Positions 1 through 7,710 of a stretch of 64,000 nucleotides of DNA are shown here, piece by piece. Positions within the stretch are counted from its first letter, which is position 1, and each line of letters starts with the position of its first letter. The notes under the pieces were generated by a model. It did no database searches, was not told the DNA's origin, and saw nothing but the letters and a program-made list of their open reading frames with translations. The stretch is taken from assembly GCF_001691565.1 (NCBI RefSeq), contig NZ_MAYO01000003.1, forward strand, positions 1,883,549 through 1,947,548. Direction: 5' to 3'. The position numbers were made by a program, and so were the translations under genes. The stretch comes from Microbacterium oleivorans (GTDB taxonomy: Bacteria > Actinomycetota > Actinomycetes > Actinomycetales > Microbacteriaceae).

Positions 1-900
<900 letters not shown>

Positions 901-970
901 GGTGCGTTCAGGCTACCCCCGCGGCGCTATGCGAGGTCTGTGCGTTCGTTTTGGGCGTACCGGGGTGCGC

Positions 971-1522
971 TCAGGAGTAGACGTGCGGTGCGAGGACCGC
1001 CACGTCGCGGAGGTTCCGGTACTTCTCCGCGAAGTCCAGGCCGTAACCGACGACGAACTCGACCGGGATGTCGAAACCGACGTAACGGCAGTCGATCTCG
1101 ACCTTCGCAGCCTCGGGCTTGCGCAGGAGCGCGAGCACCTCGATGGAGGCCGCGCCGCGCGAGGCGAAGTTCTCGAGCAGCCAGCTCAGAGTGAGGCCGG
1201 AGTCGATGATGTCCTCGACGATCAGGACGTGCTTGCCAGAGATGTCGGTGTCGAGGTCCTTCCGGATCTGGACGACACCGCTCGACTTGGTTCCGGCCCC
1301 GTAGGACGACACGGCCATCCAGTCCATCTCCATCGGGCGCTTGAGCGACCGGGCGAAGTCGGCCATCACCATGACGGCACCCTTCAGCACACCGACCAGC
1401 AGCAGATCCTTGCCTTCGTAGTCCGCCTCGACCTGACGGGCGAGCTCTTCGAGCTTGGCCTGGATCTCCTCCTCGGTGACGAGGACATCGGTGAGCTGGT
1501 CGGCGATCTCGGCTGCGCGCAT
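971..1522 (-). CDS. hpt: Hypoxanthine phosphoribosyltransferase
   Basis: Purine salvage enzyme that joins hypoxanthine (and usually guanine) to PRPP, giving IMP or GMP in the cytoplasm. The 183-aa product has the normal family length. It shows the PRPP-binding motif VEDIIDSGLT at residues 102-111 and the flexible-loop region SSYGAGTKSS around 72-81. The ATG at 1520-1522 lies 9 nt from the tilS stop, so the two genes are probably co-transcribed, with ftsH following 70 bp later. The tilS-hpt-ftsH order is widespread in bacteria and supports the assignment. Confidence 0.95.
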   Translation of the reverse strand: MRAAEIADQLTDVLVTEEEIQAKLEELARQVEADYEGKDLLLVGVLKGAVMVMADFARSLKRPMEMDWMAVSSYGAGTKSSGVVQIRKDLDTDISGKHVLIVEDIIDSGLTLSWLLENFASRGAASIEVLALLRKPEAAKVEIDCRYVGFDIPVEFVVGYGLDFAEKYRNLRDVAVLAPHVYS

Positions 1523-1531
1523 TGCAGAAGT

Positions 1532-2554
1532 CTAAATACCGAGATCGGATGCCGGCGTCGCGGCGTCCGATCCCGTCCCCGTGAACTCGATCATGGCGCC
1601 CGTGCGGCGGGCGCGGCATCCGGGCAGGTCGATCGGTCCCTGCCCCGCCCAGTCCGTCACGAGGCGCGCCACCTCGAGCGTCTGAGTGCGGGTGAGTGAG
1701 ACGTGGAACTCGCTCGCGACGACGTGCCGGATGATGCGGTGTCGGAGCGCGGGCGGGTTGGCCGCGAGGGCGGCGACCGAGACCGCGATGCCCGCCTCGG
1801 CGTGCTCGACGATGTCCTCGATGGTCTCGTCGATCATGTCGTCGAAGGCCTCCGCGTCTTCGCGGAGCTGGGCGGCCGTGCGGACGAGGGCGTCGGCGAT
1901 TCCCGGGCCGAGCTCGGCCTCGAGCATCGGCAGCACCGTTTCGCGGACGCGCACCCGGGCGTACTTCGGGTCGCGGTTGTGCGGGTCCTCCCACGGCTCG
2001 AGGCCCTGCGCCGCGCACGCGTCGCGCGTGGTCGTGCGACGCACGTCGAGAAGAGGACGCAGCAGGGGGACGCCGCCCAGATCGGATGCCGCCGCCATCC
2101 CCTGCAGGCTGCCGGCGCCGGATCCGCGGGCCAACCCCAGGAGCACCGTCTCGGCCTGGTCGTCCAGCGTGTGCCCGAGCAGGACCGCCGCCGCACGGAC
2201 GTCGCGCGCGGCATCCCGGAGCACGCGGTACCGCGCGTCGCGCGCCGCTGCCTCGGGGCCGCCCTCGGTGCCGACCTGCACCCGGACGATGAGCGGATCG
2301 AGGCCGAGCGTCGCCGCCCCGCGGGCGGCAGCCGAGGCGACCTCGGCGGAGTCCGGTTGCAGACCGTGATCGACGGTGACGGACGCCGCCCGCAGTCCGA
2401 GCTTCGGGGCCTCGAAGCCGACCGCTGCGGCCAGGGCGAGCGAATCGGCGCCGCCCGAGAGCCCGACGATGACGACGGCTCCCTCGGGGAGTCCGGTCAG
2501 AGCGGTGCGGACGGCGCGGCGGACCTCGGCGACGGCAGGATGCAGGGACGGCAC
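1532..2554 (-). CDS. tilS: tRNA(Ile)-lysidine synthase
   Basis: ATP-dependent enzyme that adds lysine to C34 of tRNA-Ile2 (CAU), switching its decoding to AUA and its charging to isoleucine. The 340-aa protein has the N-type ATP pyrophosphatase P-loop SGGADS at residues 33-38 and a following VDHGLQPDS segment typical of TilS. It starts with GTG at 2552-2554. Length fits the shorter actinobacterial forms that lack the full C-terminal extension. It is the first gene of the tilS-hpt-ftsH group, transcribed divergently from ppa. Confidence 0.94.
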   Translation of the reverse strand: MPSLHPAVAEVRRAVRTALTGLPEGAVVIVGLSGGADSLALAAAVGFEAPKLGLRAASVTVDHGLQPDSAEVASAAARGAATLGLDPLIVRVQVGTEGGPEAAARDARYRVLRDAARDVRAAAVLLGHTLDDQAETVLLGLARGSGAGSLQGMAAASDLGGVPLLRPLLDVRRTTTRDACAAQGLEPWEDPHNRDPKYARVRVRETVLPMLEAELGPGIADALVRTAAQLREDAEAFDDMIDETIEDIVEHAEAGIAVSVAALAANPPALRHRIIRHVVASEFHVSLTRTQTLEVARLVTDWAGQGPIDLPGCRARRTGAMIEFTGTGSDAATPASDLGI

Positions 2555-2721
2555 GGAGCAACGCTATCCGGCCCGGCGTTCCGTATTCAGTCTCCGCTGC
2601 GCACCGGGGCGGGGGGGGCCGCGTCTTCTCGGGTCGTTGCCCGCGAGTGGCAGCCGCGGAGACTGAGTTCGGCTCACCCACCCGCGCAAGTAGGCTTATG
2701 CCCGCATCCCACCGGACTTTC

Positions 2722-2728
2722 AAAGGAG
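2722..2728 (+). promoter_or_regulatory. Ribosome binding site of ppa
   Basis: AAAGGAG lies 7 nt upstream of the ppa ATG at 2736 and fixes that start. Confidence 0.75.
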
Positions 2729-2735
2729 CACAGGT

Positions 2736-3269
2736 ATGGGCGCGTACGACGCCGTCATCGAGATCCCGCGCGGCAGCCGCGTGAAGTACGAGGTCGACCA
2801 CGGCACGGGCCGCGTCTTCCTCGACCGCGTTCTGTTCACCCCCATGGGGTACCCCGCGAACTACGGCTTCTTCGAGAACACGCTCGGCGAGGACGGCGAC
2901 CCGCTCGACGTGCTCGTCCTCCTCGACCGCGAGATCTACCCGGGCGTGCTCGCCAAGGTCCGTCCCGTCGCCGTCCTCAAGATGAGCGACGAGGCCGGCG
3001 GCGACGACAAGGTCGTGGCTGTCCTCGCGAAGGACCCGCGCTGGGCGCACATCCAGGACGTCGACGACATCGACGAGTGGACCAAGGGCGAGATCGGCCA
3101 CTTCTTCGAGCGTTACAAGGACCTCGAGCCCGGCAAGTGGGTCAAGGTCGACGAGTGGGCGGGCGCCGCCGAGGCCGAGCGCCTCGTGTCCGAGGCTTTC
3201 ACGCGCTTCGACGAGCACGAGGGCGAGACCCGCACGCAGGGTGAGGGCGAAGCGCCCAACAGCCTCTGA
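2736..3269 (+). CDS. ppa: Inorganic pyrophosphatase (family I)
   Basis: Hydrolyses pyrophosphate to two phosphates in the cytoplasm, pulling biosynthetic reactions forward. The 177-aa product shows the family I core: the GYPANYGF segment, the acidic metal-binding signature around DGDPLDVLVL at about residues 54-63, and the later KDPRW and FFERYKDLE segments. The acidic tail HEGETRTQGEGEAPNS is an ordinary lineage-specific extension. It is monocistronic, with a strong hairpin terminator just downstream facing the convergent peptidase gene. Confidence 0.96.
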   Translation: MGAYDAVIEIPRGSRVKYEVDHGTGRVFLDRVLFTPMGYPANYGFFENTLGEDGDPLDVLVLLDREIYPGVLAKVRPVAVLKMSDEAGGDDKVVAVLAKDPRWAHIQDVDDIDEWTKGEIGHFFERYKDLEPGKWVKVDEWAGAAEAERLVSEAFTRFDEHEGETRTQGEGEAPNSL

Positions 3270-3281
3270 GGCTCATAACGA

Positions 3282-3313
3282 GAAGGTCGGATGCCGCGCG
3301 GCATCCGACCTTC
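3282..3313. terminator. Bidirectional hairpin terminator between ppa and the M23 peptidase gene
   Basis: A perfect 16-bp inverted repeat (3282-3297 against 3298-3313) lies between two convergent genes and is followed by a short T-rich stretch on the plus strand. The perfect stem and its position suggest termination from both sides. Confidence 0.8.
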
Positions 3314-3334
3314 GTCGTTTCGGGACGCTGAGCG

Positions 3335-4819
3335 TCAGACGCTGATGCCGCGGGCCCGCAGGAAGGGTGCCGGGTCGACGCGGATGCCGCCGCGATAGAC
3401 CTCGAAGTGCAGGTGGCAGCCGGTGGATGCCCCGGTGCTGCCGATGTAGGCGATGGTCTGGCCGGCGCGGACGTAGTCGCCGATGCTCACCGCGTAGCCG
3501 CCGTCGATGATGTGGGCGTAGCCGGTGATGGTGCCGTCCCGGTGCCGGACCTTCACGAAGTTGCCCCAGTCGCCGCTGTAGCCGGCGAAGACGACGGTGC
3601 CCGAAGCAGCGGCGTAGATGGGCGAGCCGCACGAGCTGGCGAAGTCGATTCCGCGGTGACCGCTGGCGGTGCACCCGCTCGGGGTGCAGATGCTGCCGCG
3701 GACGCCGAACCATGAGCTGATGTAGCCATGGGCGGGGCGCACCCAGCCCGAGGGCTGAACGGAGCCGCCGGTGCTGCCACCGCCGCCGCCGGACGATCCG
3801 CCGCCGCCGGAGGACCCACCGCCGCCGCCGGACGAGCCACCGCCGCCGCCGGACGAGCCCCCGCCGCTGTTGTTCTTGGCCTCGTCTTCGCGTCGGCGCT
3901 TCTCTTCGGCGAGCCGGCGCTCTTCGGCGAGCTTGGCCCGGCGGAGGGCTTCGGCCCGAGCTTTGCGAGCGGCTTCCTCGCGACGCTTGCGCTCCGCCTC
4001 GACCCCGGCCTTGTAGCCGGCGACGGTCTTCGCGGTCGTGTCCTGCAGCGCCTGGAGCTGTGCTTCGAGGACCTCGCGGTGCTCGTTCTGCGCAGCGAGC
4101 GCGGCCTGGGCGGCTTCGGCGGCATCCTGCGCGGCCTGCATCTTCTGCTCGGCTTCGGCCTTGCGCTTGTCGCGTTCGTCGCGGGCGACCTGCGCCTGCG
4201 CGGCGAGGTTCTTGGCGCTGTCGCGCGCACCGATCGCCTCGGCGTAGACGTCTCGGTTGGCCTCGACGAGGCGGTCCATCGTGCCGAGGCGGCCGAGCAG
4301 GTCATCGGCGGTCGCGGACGAGTCGGAGAAGAACAGGTCGAGGGTCGCGTCGCCCTTGCCCGAGCGGTACTGCTGCGCGGCGAGCACTCCCAGCTTCGAA
4401 GCGGCTTCCTTCGCCCGCTCCTCTTCGGCGTCGGCCTGCGCCTGGCGCTGATCCGCGAGCGCGGCCGCGTCCTCGTAGGCGATGAGGGCGTCCTGATACT
4501 CGACGCCGAGTCGCTCGGCCTCGGCCTGCTTGGCGACGACGTCGTTCTCGAGCGACGAGATGAGGTTCTGGATGCGGGTGATCTCGGAGCCCTTGGCGGA
4601 CTCGTTCTTGCGGGCCTTCTCGACGTCGTCCCAGCTGGGATACGAGGTCGCGGCGAACGCGGGCAGGGCGAAGCCGATGCCGGTGGATGCTGCGGCCACG
4701 CCGAGCGCTCCGAGCCCGAGGACGTTGCGACGGCTGATGCGTGACGAGATCGATCGCATCTCGTCGGCGGTGGGCGCGCAGCCGCAGTCGACGTCGATCG
4801 CTTCGGGTAGGTCGGTCAC
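3335..4819 (-). CDS. Tat-exported coiled-coil M23 family peptidase
   Basis: Probable cell-wall hydrolase or hydrolase regulator acting outside the membrane. I choose the GTG at 4817-4819 (494 aa) because an AGGGAAGGG site lies about 8 nt upstream; longer reading frames from 5038 run into the tRNA-Glu gene. The N-terminus carries a twin-arginine signal (SRRNVLGLGAL, RR at 30-31) with cleavage expected after ALPAFA near residue 56. A long Ala/Glu/Lys-rich coiled coil (about 65-310) leads to a Gly-Ser linker (about 316-350) and a C-terminal M23/LytM domain with GHRGIDFA and HLHFEV zinc-ligand motifs. The layout resembles EnvC/RipA-like division hydrolases; its partner is unknown. Confidence 0.88.
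   Translation of the reverse strand: MTDLPEAIDVDCGCAPTADEMRSISSRISRRNVLGLGALGVAAASTGIGFALPAFAATSYPSWDDVEKARKNESAKGSEITRIQNLISSLENDVVAKQAEAERLGVEYQDALIAYEDAAALADQRQAQADAEEERAKEAASKLGVLAAQQYRSGKGDATLDLFFSDSSATADDLLGRLGTMDRLVEANRDVYAEAIGARDSAKNLAAQAQVARDERDKRKAEAEQKMQAAQDAAEAAQAALAAQNEHREVLEAQLQALQDTTAKTVAGYKAGVEAERKRREEAARKARAEALRRAKLAEERRLAEEKRRREDEAKNNSGGGSSGGGGGSSGGGGGSSGGGGSSGGGGGSTGGSVQPSGWVRPAHGYISSWFGVRGSICTPSGCTASGHRGIDFASSCGSPIYAAASGTVVFAGYSGDWGNFVKVRHRDGTITGYAHIIDGGYAVSIGDYVRAGQTIAYIGSTGASTGCHLHFEVYRGGIRVDPAPFLRARGISV
3772..3868 (-). repeat. In-frame Gly/Ser linker repeat inside the M23 peptidase gene
   Basis: Tandem imperfect units built on ccgccgccggacgagcca encode repeated GGGGSS blocks between the coiled coil and the peptidase domain. 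It is a coding low-complexity repeat, not a CRISPR or mobile element, and is likely to vary in length between strains. Confidence 0.75.
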
Positions 4820-5030
4820 TGCACACACCCTTCCCTCGGCCAGACGGCGTGCTGATCCGCCCATCACAGTAGCAACACTGGTCACATTCGTCACAGAAGA
4901 GCTTGTGGGAGGCACGGCCATCCTGCCCCCGTTCCGAGGGTCGGAGGGGTCGGCGCGCCCTCGATTCGCACATTCGCCAGGGATCGCATATGCTTGACCC
5001 TCGGTAAGCGTGATCCCCCCGGGGTCGCTC

Positions 5031-5103
5031 GGCCCCATCGTTTAGCGGCCTAGGACGCCGCCCTTTCACGGCGGTAGCACGGGTTCGAATCCCGTTGGGG
5101 TCA
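5031..5103 (+). tRNA. tRNA-Glu (anticodon TTC)
   Basis: 73-nt cloverleaf. The acceptor strands GGCCCCA and TGGGGTC pair with one G-T wobble, the anticodon stem is GCCGC/GCGGT, and the anticodon loop is CTTTCAC with TTC. The T arm has the normal GGTTCGAATCC core. No CCA is encoded. It heads a cluster of three tRNA genes. Confidence 0.95.
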
Positions 5104-5124
5104 CTCCCACAACTTAATAAGTAT

Positions 5125-5198
5125 GGCCCTGTAGCGCAGTTGGTTAGCGTGCCGCCCTGTCACGGCGGAGGTCGCGGGTTCAAGTCCCGTCAGGGTCG
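5125..5198 (+). tRNA. tRNA-Asp (anticodon GTC)
   Basis: 74-nt cloverleaf with acceptor strands GGCCCTG and CAGGGTC, anticodon loop CTGTCAC containing GTC, T arm GGGTTCAAGTCCC, and discriminator G73 as expected for aspartate. It lies 21 nt after tRNA-Glu and is probably on the same transcript. Confidence 0.95.
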
Positions 5199-5280
5199 CT
5201 CCGAGCGACAGGCCCTTGTCTTCAGCTTCTGTTGAATTCACGGGCCTTTCGTCTAGGACATGGCACTTCTGATGCCATGC

Positions 5281-5353
5281 GGCTCTGTAGCTCAGTTGGT
5301 AGAGCGCACGACTGAAAATCGTGAGGTCACGGGATCGACGCCCGTCGGAGCCA
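5281..5353 (+). tRNA. tRNA-Phe (anticodon GAA), integration site of the island
   Basis: 73-nt cloverleaf with acceptor strands GGCTCTG and CGGAGCC, anticodon loop CTGAAAA containing GAA, and discriminator A. The T loop reads ATCGACG, so position 54 is A rather than the usual T. From position 5311 the gene and its downstream terminator are duplicated exactly at 11562-11671. The 3' half of this intact copy was therefore probably brought in by the integrating element. Confidence 0.95.
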
Positions 5354-5420
5354 CACGAACCGTCGTTACAACGGTTCTAGGAACCCTCGCGAAGCTTCTA
5401 TTCGCGGGGGTTTCGCCTTT
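5311..5420 (+). repeat. Left attachment-site repeat of the tRNA-Phe island (110 bp)
   Basis: Begins at the anticodon arm of tRNA-Phe and ends just after the tRNA terminator. It matches 11562-11671 base for base by direct comparison; the bases just outside (5310 g against 11561 a, 5421 c against 11672 t) differ. Such a repeat is the hallmark of tyrosine-integrase insertion into a tRNA anticodon loop. Confidence 0.93.
5382..5412 (+). terminator. Rho-independent terminator of the tRNA cluster
   Basis: Stem AACCCTCGCGAA / TTCGCGGGGGTT with a seven-base loop and one wobble pair. A smaller hairpin (AACCGT/ACGGTT) precedes it at about 5359-5376. Both are duplicated in the right repeat. Confidence 0.8.
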
Positions 5421-5893
5421 CCCCGGGTGAGACGCGGCTTTCCGCGCCACCCCGGGCGAGCAGAACCGCGTGTGTCCGGCGAGCGAATTGAAGACGAAAC
5501 GCTCCGATCGGACGCTGTGCGCCATGACTCTGGCAGTGGTTGAGCCGGTCTGGGGCCGGTTCAAGGCCACCCCGAGCCCGAGCAAGCAGCAGCTACCGCG
5601 CGACGTCGATTGGCGGCCTCGAAACTGAGACCACCCCGCGTTGGGGTTGAGCCCGGCTGGGTTTGCGTGAGCAAACTCTCGACCAACGCTCGATGAGCTG
5701 AGAACGATTTTGAAGCGGACGCTAGATCGACAGAGCCTCGGGCTCAAGCGAGAGTTCGGAAAGGGGCGGCGACGCATAGGAGACCAGCCCTTCAGCCCTA
5801 ATCGGTGATTGGGACAACGCGATGGTTGCCTCTAAATCTGGTGGCGCGTTGGCCGAGCCCGGCTCTAGGATCTGATGGAGCCTGGGGGGCACT
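5421..5893. other. Non-coding left end of the island
   Basis: No convincing gene. Overlapping minus-strand frames here run through the tRNA sequence and have no recognisable protein features. A short plus-strand stretch (5524-5628, beginning MTLAVVEPVWGRF and ending in a stop) looks like possible decayed coding DNA, but I cannot identify it. The end of this interval holds the promoter region of the RelA/SpoT-like gene, with a GGGGGG ribosome site before its GTG. Confidence 0.5.
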
Positions 5894-7402
5894 GTGACGG
5901 ACGAGTGGGAGCTCAAGTACGACGATTACGTGGCCTGGTACACCGGAGCGCGGAAGAGCTTCCTTGCACCCGCGCTCGCGACGGCGCTGAGGTTGATGGG
6001 CGAGCTGCTCGATGCGCGCGTGGACAGTGTCGATCGCGGTAGGTTTCGAATATCAGCAAGCCGAGTTAAGAGCGCGCAACGATCCTTCGCGAAGCTGAGC
6101 AACGACAAGTACCGCTCACGTCTAAGGAACTACGCCCAGACGCCTGACGTTCTGGACGATCTGGTCGGCATGCGACTGGTCTGCAACAACCTCTCCGACA
6201 TCAACACTTTGCAAGAGATATTGGGCGAGCTGCCGCTCGAGGACGGCTCCTCGGCCGGGCTCACGGTTGAACCGGATTCTCACCGCGACTACTTCAGCGA
6301 CCCGAAGCCTTCGGGCTATCGTGCGTACCACGTCAATCTCGTCGTACCGGTTCCACAGATGACGGGTCACCGACGCGTACGCGTCGAGGTTCAGGCACGC
6401 ACCCTTCTGCAGGACGGTTGGGGCGAGCTCACCCATGAGGACACGTACAAGCCGGGATCAACGGTGCCGGACTGGATAGTCGGAATGTCGCTCCGGATGG
6501 CGGAGCTGCTCGCCGCGGTCGACAACATTGCTCAGGATCTACGCACGGGACTCGACATCGAGACCCAGCGCTCGGTGCTGTCGTCGGATGGCAAGAATGA
6601 CGGAGTCGAGGGAGCGCACATTGGCGACGGCTCAGCAGAACTCGTCATCGCAACTGCAAGCCCGCTCACGCCAGCGAGCCACCCAGTCAATGAAGACGAA
6701 CGGAGCAGCGACGAACCACCTGAAAGCGATCCGATTGAGTCCGCCGTCTTGTCCGAGACCCAACGCTTAGTGGGCGCACTCGCTAAGCCGACCGCACTCG
6801 CAGTAGTCGCACAGGATCTCAACACAATCTTCGGAGCCGAGATAACGCGCACGTGGGCCAAGTTTGGCGGATTCAAGAAGCTCGTCCAGATAGCGGTTCC
6901 GGAAGCGGCGCTTTCTGGTCCCGCACCCGGCTACATCCACCCCCCTAACACGCCGATACCCGATGACTGGACGACGGAAAACACCGGAGAGGGGTCGATA
7001 CCCGACCTTGTCCGTGCATTGCGGACTTACGACAAGGCGGTTCCCCTGGTTGGAACACAGAGGCTGAACGACGTCATAGTTGCGGTGACAAACGCATTGC
7101 GCGACTCGGATGCGCGTGCCCTAACGGGGAGCGCGACGATATCTCAGATAGAGGCCCTTGCCCGCAAGGCGAGAGCCGATGCCGAGTCTCGTGATCGGCT
7201 AGTCGTGCGGCCCCACGCGGTTTACGTTCTACAAGCGCTGAACAGAGCGGGGCGGGTCTCCAGTGATATCAGCGATGCCGAGGTCCGCGCCATTGTCTTC
7301 GCTCGGATCTTCCGCCTTGCCGAGCAGAATCACTTGATAGAGGATGCTTTAGAAGCTCGTCGGGAACTCGCTGGATGGCTTGGTGTACAACTAACAAGCT
7401 GA
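5894..7402 (+). CDS. RelA/SpoT-type nucleotidyltransferase with extra C-terminal region
   Basis: 502 aa. The N-terminal 190 residues match the (p)ppGpp synthetase fold: DDLVGMRL (88-95), SGYRAYHVNL (140-149), VEVQART (164-170) and WGELTHEDTYK (176-186), all characteristic of RelA/SpoT synthetase domains. There is no HD hydrolase domain and no TGS/ACT region. A variable linker (about 225-275) leads to a segment near 285-350 (LAKPTALAVVAQDL, KFGGFKKLVQI) that loosely resembles a winged-helix OST-HTH/LOTUS domain. It may make an alarmone, or like toxSAS/CapRel proteins pyrophosphorylate tRNA or adenine nucleotides during phage infection. It lies inside the tRNA-Phe island with visibly lower GC than the backbone, starts with GTG after a GGGGGG site, and converges on the ABC-3C genes. 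Confidence 0.8.
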   Translation: MTDEWELKYDDYVAWYTGARKSFLAPALATALRLMGELLDARVDSVDRGRFRISASRVKSAQRSFAKLSNDKYRSRLRNYAQTPDVLDDLVGMRLVCNNLSDINTLQEILGELPLEDGSSAGLTVEPDSHRDYFSDPKPSGYRAYHVNLVVPVPQMTGHRRVRVEVQARTLLQDGWGELTHEDTYKPGSTVPDWIVGMSLRMAELLAAVDNIAQDLRTGLDIETQRSVLSSDGKNDGVEGAHIGDGSAELVIATASPLTPASHPVNEDERSSDEPPESDPIESAVLSETQRLVGALAKPTALAVVAQDLNTIFGAEITRTWAKFGGFKKLVQIAVPEAALSGPAPGYIHPPNTPIPDDWTTENTGEGSIPDLVRALRTYDKAVPLVGTQRLNDVIVAVTNALRDSDARALTGSATISQIEALARKARADAESRDRLVVRPHAVYVLQALNRAGRVSSDISDAEVRAIVFARIFRLAEQNHLIEDALEARRELAGWLGVQLTS

Positions 7403-7710
7403 TCACAGGGGTGGGCCGAGCATTGGTCCGTTCTTTTAACGTCGTCCCCGCGGGCTTCAATCTCGCGTCAGTGAGGAGATCGGCGTGATCGTCGGCCTCA
7501 GTCGCCCCGCTCACCCGAAGGTCGATGTGACGAACGACGCCTCACTCAGGCGTGAGGTAGGCGAACTGTGAGAACTTTCTTTACTCGTTCAAGGCCGGCC
7601 TCCGGCCGGCACCGGCGCGTGGCCGGCGCACTGCGGTGCGTCCGGTCCTCGCTCCGCTGCGGTCCGGGCGCTCCTCGCGCGCCGCCCCCACACCAGCGAG
7701 CGACGCTTCA
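7403..7710. other. Intergenic region between convergent island genes with nested GC-rich palindromes
   Basis: No gene seen. From about 7590 to 7690 the sequence consists of consecutive GC-rich inverted repeats (GGCCGG-CCTCC-GGCCGG, then GCGCACTGCGGTGCG and similar). Lying between convergent genes, this cluster probably acts as a two-sided terminator. Confidence 0.55.

Noticed and set aside
927..3218. A 763-codon minus-strand open frame over hpt, tilS and ppa
   Set aside because: It is an antisense or out-of-frame shadow of three clearly recognisable genes; its product is Arg/Pro-rich low-complexity sequence, typical of shadows in high-GC DNA.
3772..3868. Possible CRISPR-like array
   Set aside because: The tandem units are contiguous, have no spacers and keep the reading frame as a Gly/Ser linker.
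5292..5777. Minus-strand frame of 161 codons through tRNA-Phe and the island left end
   Set aside because: It starts inside non-coding DNA and ends in the tRNA gene; no protein features.
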